This document shows, one piece after another, positions 15,769-20,487 of a stretch of 20,487 nt of DNA (position 1 is the first letter of the stretch; every line of letters begins with the position of its first letter). The stretch covers positions 1-20,487 of the forward strand of contig CANHMN010000004.1 in NCBI GenBank assembly GCA_947461645.1, given 5' to 3'. This DNA comes from Chitinophagaceae bacterium. Lineage in GTDB: Bacteria; Bacteroidota; Bacteroidia; Chitinophagales; Chitinophagaceae. The notes beneath the pieces were generated by a model. The model saw only the letters and a program-made list of their open reading frames with translations. It was not told the DNA's origin and searched no databases. A program made the position numbers and the translations under genes.

Positions 15769-18354
15769 TTAGAAGCGTAAAGCAACGCTGGTGAAGAAAT
15801 TGATTCCGTATGCAAAAAATCTTCTATCGGGGAATTTGTTTACATTTTTCTCCTCGAAGTCAAACCTTAACTGCTCAAAACCTCCCGATACTACATTTTG
15901 GTTGTTCAGCAAGTTGTTGATGCCAAGGTTGAAAACCATAAAAGTCCTTTTCTGCAAACTTTTAAATTTCTTGCTCATCAACCAGGAATATCCTGCAAAA
16001 AGATCAACGGTATATTGAGAAGGAAGTTGTGTTTGGTTGATGATATCGTTCCACAATGGCGATCCTTGCTCTACTCCGTTAACAGCACTTTCAGAACGTC
16101 TTACCGGATTGAAATCAAGATACATCTTGTCGAAATAATTAACATTCAAGTTTACAAACCAAAACTTGGGTGACCTGTAATCAAGACCCAGCGTAAATGC
16201 ATTTTGAGGAGTTGGTACATAAAAATTCTTTGAGTAAACCGTTACGTTGTCATCTACCAATTGCGCACTGTTGTCAACAGTTACTGTAGCATTTTGACGA
16301 GTGGTGTATTTATGGTCGCCAATAGCTGCTGCACCAACAAGACTAAGCCCTTTGTAAATTTTAGCCTCGGTACCAAATTCAAGCCCTTTGTGCTCTTTGC
16401 CTATGTTGTTGATGGCATAATTGACGAAGTTATTGAACTCATCGCTGTAAAAGGTAATTACATTCATTTGGTTTTTGAAGCTGGTATAATAACCGGTAGC
16501 CCTGAATTTAACCCTAGGCGCATTCAACACATAACCTGCCTCAATGGAACCGACTTCTTCAGCTTGAATATCGTCCTGAACAAAATCTCTTGTTCTTGGA
16601 GCTATAAAAGCATTTTCGAAGAAGGGTGCTCTTAACATGTAAGAAGCATTACTGAAAACATAATTTCTTCCGTCGATTTTATATGTTGCACCTCCTTTGA
16701 AGGAAGGCAAGAAAAAATTGTACGTTGTTGATTTGCCAAAGGAATTGTTGGGGAACAATCCGCTTTTCACGTTACCGTTTCTGAAAAAACTAGTGTACGA
16801 ATATTCTGTGGCTAAAAAGGCATCAACATGCTTGGACTTAAACATGGTTTGCATCCAAAGGGCCGCTCTTTGTATGGAGATATCGTAATCGTAACCGAAC
16901 TTATCACCAACCCTTAAAATTCTGTTGGGATTGTTTACGTCATTTTGAACTGCAGTTGGATTGGTGGGAAAATCTCTTTCGGCAAATTGGTTAACATCGA
17001 GGTAAAAGTCGCCGCCCAATAAATCGTTTAACTTTTTGTAGTAATTGTTATTCTGATACTGGTAATTAATCCCCCCTGAAAAACTTAAATTTTCTCTTAT
17101 TGCAGCGTTTAAAGTTGTAGAAAGAACAACTTTGGTTGTATTAATTAGACGCTCTTCTAAAATGTAATGAGACCTCCTGCCTGAATAGTTGTTTCCTGAA
17201 ATTCCATTGACATTGTTTACGGTTTCATAAGCCCCATAATTTACATTGTACATTTTGTTCCAGTTTATCTGACGCAGATTCACATCGTTACGCATGGCAT
17301 CAAACAACCTGTCCCTAAGTGCAGGATCTTCCTGATAGCTTGGCAAGTACCTGTAATAATCTGGTCTTGGATCGGCAGCATTGTACCAATCCAAACCGGT
17401 AATTCCTCTGTTTCCAAAGGTTACAGATGCAGCTGAAAGCAAGGTCGTTTTATCATTAGGCTTCCATTCATAGGTTAATATTCCAATGGGCTGAAACGAT
17501 TTAGCAACACTTGCATTTCTTTTAATGCCATTCTGATAACCCCAATAAGGATTGTAATAATTATCTCCTGATAAATCCCTCAACTCCTGAACTGAAGATC
17601 CTTGTCTTCCATTTTCTGTTGGTGTGGCAAATGCTACAAAAGAAAGCAAATTCTTGGCATTAATTCTCTTATCAACACCAACATAAAAGGAGTAGCCATC
17701 GTAGAATGTTCCATCTGCAAATCCTTCATCAGCCCATCTGCGTGATGCGGAAAAACTGAAAGCCCAGCCTTTATCATTCAATCCGGTTGAATGTGTAAAC
17801 ATAAAACGATGAACATAGTTTCTGTTAGACAATGCGTAGTTGATGCTTGTCTGCTTGCGTTGATAAGATGCGCGAGTATCCATGTTATTCAATCCACCCA
17901 AATCACCATAACCATAGGTTGTAGGCCTTAATCCCAGTGAATTGTCACGATTTCTTAGCACGTCATTCAATCCTCCCCACAAACCAAATGGTGTAAATCC
18001 ATTATCTAGGTTTTCCATCGGAGCTCCGTTCATATAAGTACTGAAGAGATCCGCATCATAACCTCTGATTCTGAAACGAACTGCATTGAACTTGAAAGCT
18101 GCAGCATTGAAAAAAGGATCTCTACCTGCAGTAAGCATGGAGGATACGTTTTGGGCACTTCCGTCCTGACCGTCGTTTTCATCCAACGAAATAACCGGGA
18201 TATTATCGCCAACATCTTCTTTTAGCTGTTCTAAAACAGTGGTATCTAATTGAGCAGGCGCATTCTGGTTATTTTGTTGAGCCAAACCGGTAGAAAGACA
18301 AGAAAGAAACGTCCCCAAAACAAGGACTGAAGTCTGCTTGATTTTTCTTAACAT
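15769..18354 (-). CDS. TonB-dependent outer-membrane receptor
   Basis: 861 aa, complete. Signal peptide about 1-26 (MLRKIKQTSVLVLGTF...GLAQQ). Unlike many SusC proteins there is no N-terminal carboxypeptidase-like domain; the plug follows directly (about 50-190), with VSSMLTAGRDPFFNAAAF, VRFRIRGYDAD (RGYD at 97-100), TYMNGAPMENLDNG and LWGGLNDVLRNRDN. The remainder is a 22-strand-type barrel ending FFTSVALRF with a terminal Phe. It energises uptake of a ligand across the outer membrane through TonB. The gene leads a minus-strand unit with the DUF5689 lipoprotein and the lamin-tail protein and is divergent from an exported nuclease; no SusD-like partner is present, so the DUF5689 lipoprotein may take that role. 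A TACCTTTG -7 box lies 22 bp upstream of its start. The ligand is not determined by sequence. Confidence 0.92.
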   Translation of the reverse strand: MLRKIKQTSVLVLGTFLSCLSTGLAQQNNQNAPAQLDTTVLEQLKEDVGDNIPVISLDENDGQDGSAQNVSSMLTAGRDPFFNAAAFKFNAVRFRIRGYDADLFSTYMNGAPMENLDNGFTPFGLWGGLNDVLRNRDNSLGLRPTTYGYGDLGGLNNMDTRASYQRKQTSINYALSNRNYVHRFMFTHSTGLNDKGWAFSFSASRRWADEGFADGTFYDGYSFYVGVDKRINAKNLLSFVAFATPTENGRQGSSVQELRDLSGDNYYNPYWGYQNGIKRNASVAKSFQPIGILTYEWKPNDKTTLLSAASVTFGNRGITGLDWYNAADPRPDYYRYLPSYQEDPALRDRLFDAMRNDVNLRQINWNKMYNVNYGAYETVNNVNGISGNNYSGRRSHYILEERLINTTKVVLSTTLNAAIRENLSFSGGINYQYQNNNYYKKLNDLLGGDFYLDVNQFAERDFPTNPTAVQNDVNNPNRILRVGDKFGYDYDISIQRAALWMQTMFKSKHVDAFLATEYSYTSFFRNGNVKSGLFPNNSFGKSTTYNFFLPSFKGGATYKIDGRNYVFSNASYMLRAPFFENAFIAPRTRDFVQDDIQAEEVGSIEAGYVLNAPRVKFRATGYYTSFKNQMNVITFYSDEFNNFVNYAINNIGKEHKGLEFGTEAKIYKGLSLVGAAAIGDHKYTTRQNATVTVDNSAQLVDDNVTVYSKNFYVPTPQNAFTLGLDYRSPKFWFVNLNVNYFDKMYLDFNPVRRSESAVNGVEQGSPLWNDIINQTQLPSQYTVDLFAGYSWLMSKKFKSLQKRTFMVFNLGINNLLNNQNVVSGGFEQLRFDFEEKNVNKFPDRRFFAYGINFFTSVALRF

Positions 18355-18376
18355 ATAGAATGTTTAATTAAGCCGC

Positions 18377-18384
18377 CAAAGGTA
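18377..18384 (-). promoter_or_regulatory. -7 box TACCTTTG of the TonB receptor operon
   Basis: Exact TAnnTTTG match on the minus strand, last base 22 bp before the receptor ATG. The expected -33 region is T-rich (TTTTTTTC) rather than a clean TTG. Confidence 0.55.
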
Positions 18385-18434
18385 GTATTCTCTTCGATTT
18401 AAGCGAAAAAAACTTTTGAATAAAAAGAAATAAA

Positions 18435-18458
18435 CTATTTGGTGTAATGGCCAAATAG
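18435..18458. promoter_or_regulatory. Operator-like perfect inverted repeat CTATTTGG-N8-CCAAATAG
   Basis: Two perfect 8-bp arms (18435-18442 and 18451-18458) around an 8-bp spacer, located 50-80 bp upstream of the receptor -7 box inside the 343-bp divergent spacer 18355-18697. The geometry suits a dimeric activator or repressor. The rest of that spacer is AT-rich, with a weaker CCGA-N6-TCGG repeat at 18464-18477 and no ORF I would support. Confidence 0.5.
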
Positions 18459-18611
18459 AGAAACCGAGGTTAATCGGACAATATGATAGATTTTTTTCGC
18501 ATTAAAAGACTTTTGTTCGTTTTTATTTACCTAATGATGAAATAATTGAAAACAAACAATTTACATGTTTTAATTGCCTCAAGAGAAAGCGACATGCAGC
18601 GATTGTTTGAA

Positions 18612-18642
18612 TTGATTTTTCTTTTACATCGCTTTATCTTTA
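18612..18642 (+). promoter_or_regulatory. Promoter of the exported EEP nuclease gene
   Basis: TTG at 18612-18614, a 20-bp spacer, and TATCTTTA at 18635-18642 (one mismatch to TAnnTTTG). Transcription would start near 18650, giving a leader of about 48 bases before ATG 18698. Confidence 0.45.
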
Positions 18643-18697
18643 CCTTTACCTCTTAAAATTTACAAAACCAACATTCTCCAATTCTTATTCTATTTCA

Positions 18698-19771
18698 ATG
18701 AAAAATAGCTCGATTGTTATCATCCTTCTTTTTACAACCCTTACAGCCCTTTCTCAAAAAAACAACTACAAGGTTGCACTCGTAGGTTTTTACAACCTTG
18801 AAAATTTATACGATACCGTTAACAATCCTGTAGTTGACGATGAAGAGTTTTTGCCTAGCAGTGAGCGCCACTACAACACCAGTGTTTATTTAGACAAAAT
18901 TGACCGCATGTCTGATGTCATCTCTCAAATGGGAACAGATATTACACCCGATGGACTTGCACTACTGGGTGTTGCAGAAATTGAAAACGACACCGTTCTT
19001 ACAGACCTCGCTAAAAGCGCGAAACTCAGAAGCAGAAAATGGAAATTCATTCATTACGATTCACCAGACAGAAGAGGTGTTGACGTAGCGCTATTTTACC
19101 ATCCCAAATATTTTACCGTTCTCTACAGCAAACCACTTTTTGTTCAGTTGCCCGGTGGATCAAAAGATTCTTACTTTACGCGAGACATCCTATACGTTAA
19201 AGGCATATTGGATGGCGACACCGTTCATGTTTTTGTAAACCACTGGCCTTCAAGATCCGGAGGCGAGGAACGATCAATCCCTGCCAGAGCCGCCGCTGCA
19301 GCAACAGCTAAAAAATGTATCGACTCTTTGAATGCAGTAAATCCACTCTCCAAAGTTATACTGATGGGTGACCTTAATGATGATCCCGTTAGTCCAAGTC
19401 TCACAAAAGTTTTAGGGGCAAAAGGAAAAACAAGTGATGTGAAGATGAATGAAATGTTCAACCCTTGGACAGAAATGTACAAAGCAGGATTAGGGACTTC
19501 TCCCTATCAAGATGCCTGGGGCTTATTCGATCAGGTTTTGGTATCAGGCGCTTGGCTCAACAAAGAACAAGAAGGATACCACTACTACAAGCAAGTGCTT
19601 TTTAACAGAGAGTTTATGGTTCAAAAGACAGGCAGGTACAAAGGTTACACCAAAAGAACCTGGGACGGCATGACCTACAATTACGGATACAGCGATCACT
19701 TTCCGGTTTACCTAATGCTGCTGAAAAAAATAAGTAGTACTACAGGCAGTGCAACAAGTAGTGCCAATTGA
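18698..19771 (+). CDS. Exported endonuclease/exonuclease/phosphatase (EEP) family protein
   Basis: 357 aa with a signal peptide at about 1-19 (MKNSSIVIILLFTTLTALSQ). The DNase I/exonuclease III-like fold is complete in its catalytic motifs: GFYNLENLYD (Asn33), VAEIEND (Glu94/Glu96), DRRGVDVALFY (125-134), FVNHWPSRSGG (His182), LMGDLNDDP (Asp225, Asn227), WGLFDQVLVS (Asp278) and the terminal YSDHFPV (Asp333-His334). The enzyme should hydrolyse phosphodiester or phosphomonoester bonds in a metal-dependent way, in the periplasm or outside. There is no T9SS tail, so periplasmic location is my preference. It is divergent from the receptor-DUF5689-lamin-tail unit and shares its spacer, which suggests joint function: cutting imported or captured nucleic acid. 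The actual substrate (DNA, RNA, phospholipid head group) is not proven by these motifs. Confidence 0.92.
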   Translation: MKNSSIVIILLFTTLTALSQKNNYKVALVGFYNLENLYDTVNNPVVDDEEFLPSSERHYNTSVYLDKIDRMSDVISQMGTDITPDGLALLGVAEIENDTVLTDLAKSAKLRSRKWKFIHYDSPDRRGVDVALFYHPKYFTVLYSKPLFVQLPGGSKDSYFTRDILYVKGILDGDTVHVFVNHWPSRSGGEERSIPARAAAAATAKKCIDSLNAVNPLSKVILMGDLNDDPVSPSLTKVLGAKGKTSDVKMNEMFNPWTEMYKAGLGTSPYQDAWGLFDQVLVSGAWLNKEQEGYHYYKQVLFNREFMVQKTGRYKGYTKRTWDGMTYNYGYSDHFPVYLMLLKKISSTTGSATSSAN

Positions 19772-19784
19772 GAGGCAGTTGATC

Positions 19785-20487
19785 CTATTCACTAATATCC
19801 TCATTACACAGGCTATGAATTATCAAAACTAGGTTCTCATCTAACGATGGGCTTCCCATAAATCTTCGTATTACATTCGTGGTAGTCAATACATCCATGC
19901 AACAATAATGTGCAATGTTGTGCAGGTTTAATTTCTGCACAACGGGGTTCTTTTCCCAATAAAGAGGAGCAACCATGCTTCCATCTATATCATTTTTGGA
20001 ACCTTTTACACCCATCACTTTAGCCAATAATTTGAGTGAAGTGTAATTTTTATAATCACCGAACCGCCACCACTGAAAAGTATCCACTACGTTTATTTCC
20101 CATGGCTTCTTGTTTTGAAAATCCAAATAAGACGGAATCGTCATCCCGTTGACCAACAATCTTCTGCATATAAAAGGCAAATCAAATTCTCTGATGTTGT
20201 GTCCTGCAAACTTTATTGTTTCCTTTTGAGCAAATATCCCCTTCAGCTCTTGAAGAAATTCATTTAAAATTGATGTCTCATTATTACCATAAAAACTCCT
20301 TATAGAAAACATGTTGTTTCCCTCATCAACATAACCTATTCCAATACAAACAATTTTGGCAAACTCAGCTTTGGTTCCGGAACGAAGCCTGTATTGCTCA
20401 ATAACATTCGCATCCGGATTGGCTTTTAAAACCTTCTCCGACCATAGCTCCTGCCAATCTTTATCCATGGTCTCAAAATCGGCATAC
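19785..20487 (-). CDS. PolB-type 3'-5' exonuclease (5' end outside window)
   Basis: The first in-frame ATG (20468) is not the true start: the frame stays open to the window edge and reads YADFET just before it, matching the exonuclease motif I (D-x-E, usually in a 'DIET' context). Further DEDD motifs are visible: KFAGHNIREFDLPFICRR (motif II, Asn/Asp), VVDTFQWWRFGD (strand with Asp) and YCCMDVLTTTNV (motif III, Y-x3-D type). It resembles the stand-alone 'predicted 3'-5' exonuclease related to PolB exonuclease domain' group (DNA_pol_B_exo2), cytoplasmic, with no signal peptide visible. It is convergent with the EEP gene, 13 bp apart, and its function in DNA repair or turnover is inferred. There is no clear terminator between them. 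Confidence 0.85.
   Translation of the reverse strand, partial: YADFETMDKDWQELWSEKVLKANPDANVIEQYRLRSGTKAEFAKIVCIGIGYVDEGNNMFSIRSFYGNNETSILNEFLQELKGIFAQKETIKFAGHNIREFDLPFICRRLLVNGMTIPSYLDFQNKKPWEINVVDTFQWWRFGDYKNYTSLKLLAKVMGVKGSKNDIDGSMVAPLYWEKNPVVQKLNLHNIAHYCCMDVLTTTNVIRRFMGSPSLDENLVLIIHSLCNEDISE

Overview
The window looks like a chromosomal segment of a Bacteroidota bacterium, most likely from the Chitinophagales/Sphingobacteriales side; this placement is inferred from gene content, not from a marker tree. Pointers are SusC-type TonB-dependent receptors ending in Phe, an OmpA protein with thrombospondin type-3 calcium repeats, a large secreted protein with a type IX secretion (T9SS) tail, DUF5689, AT-rich intergenic DNA and several -7 boxes matching the Bacteroidota consensus TAnnTTTG. 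I saw no tRNA, rRNA, CRISPR array, transposase or phage gene.

Region 1 (1-3792, + strand): the 3' end of a TonB-dependent receptor, a spacer with a telomere-like TTTAGGG-type repeat, then a tight run phoH - lipoprotein - crcB/fluC - ppa - short TauE/SafE protein. The fluoride exporter next to a fluoride-sensitive pyrophosphatase makes functional sense. Region 2 (3793-4234): convergent spacer holding an unlisted 38-residue membrane-protein ORF with a matching -7 box, and a long imperfect stem that may be a structured RNA. Region 3 (4235-5824, - strand): an OmpA-family protein with its own strong terminator. Region 4 (6074-8748, + strand): polyprenyl diphosphate synthase overlapping recJ. Region 5 (8805-10625, - strand): htpG, sharing a bidirectional terminator with recJ.

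Region 6 (10747-19771) is the most interesting part. On the - strand a TonB-dependent receptor, a double DUF5689/OB-fold-like lipoprotein and a 1129-residue T9SS-secreted protein with two lamin-tail domains lie in order, closed by a UUCG terminator. Divergently, across a 343-bp regulatory spacer, sits an exported endonuclease/exonuclease/phosphatase (EEP) with all catalytic motifs. Lamin-tail, OB-fold and EEP domains are fused in single extracellular nucleases of other bacteria; here they are separate genes around an outer-membrane importer. I propose a surface system for capture, import and cleavage of extracellular nucleic acid or another phosphoester. This is inference from domains and layout. 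Region 7 (19785-end, - strand) is a PolB-type 3'-5' exonuclease whose start lies beyond the window.
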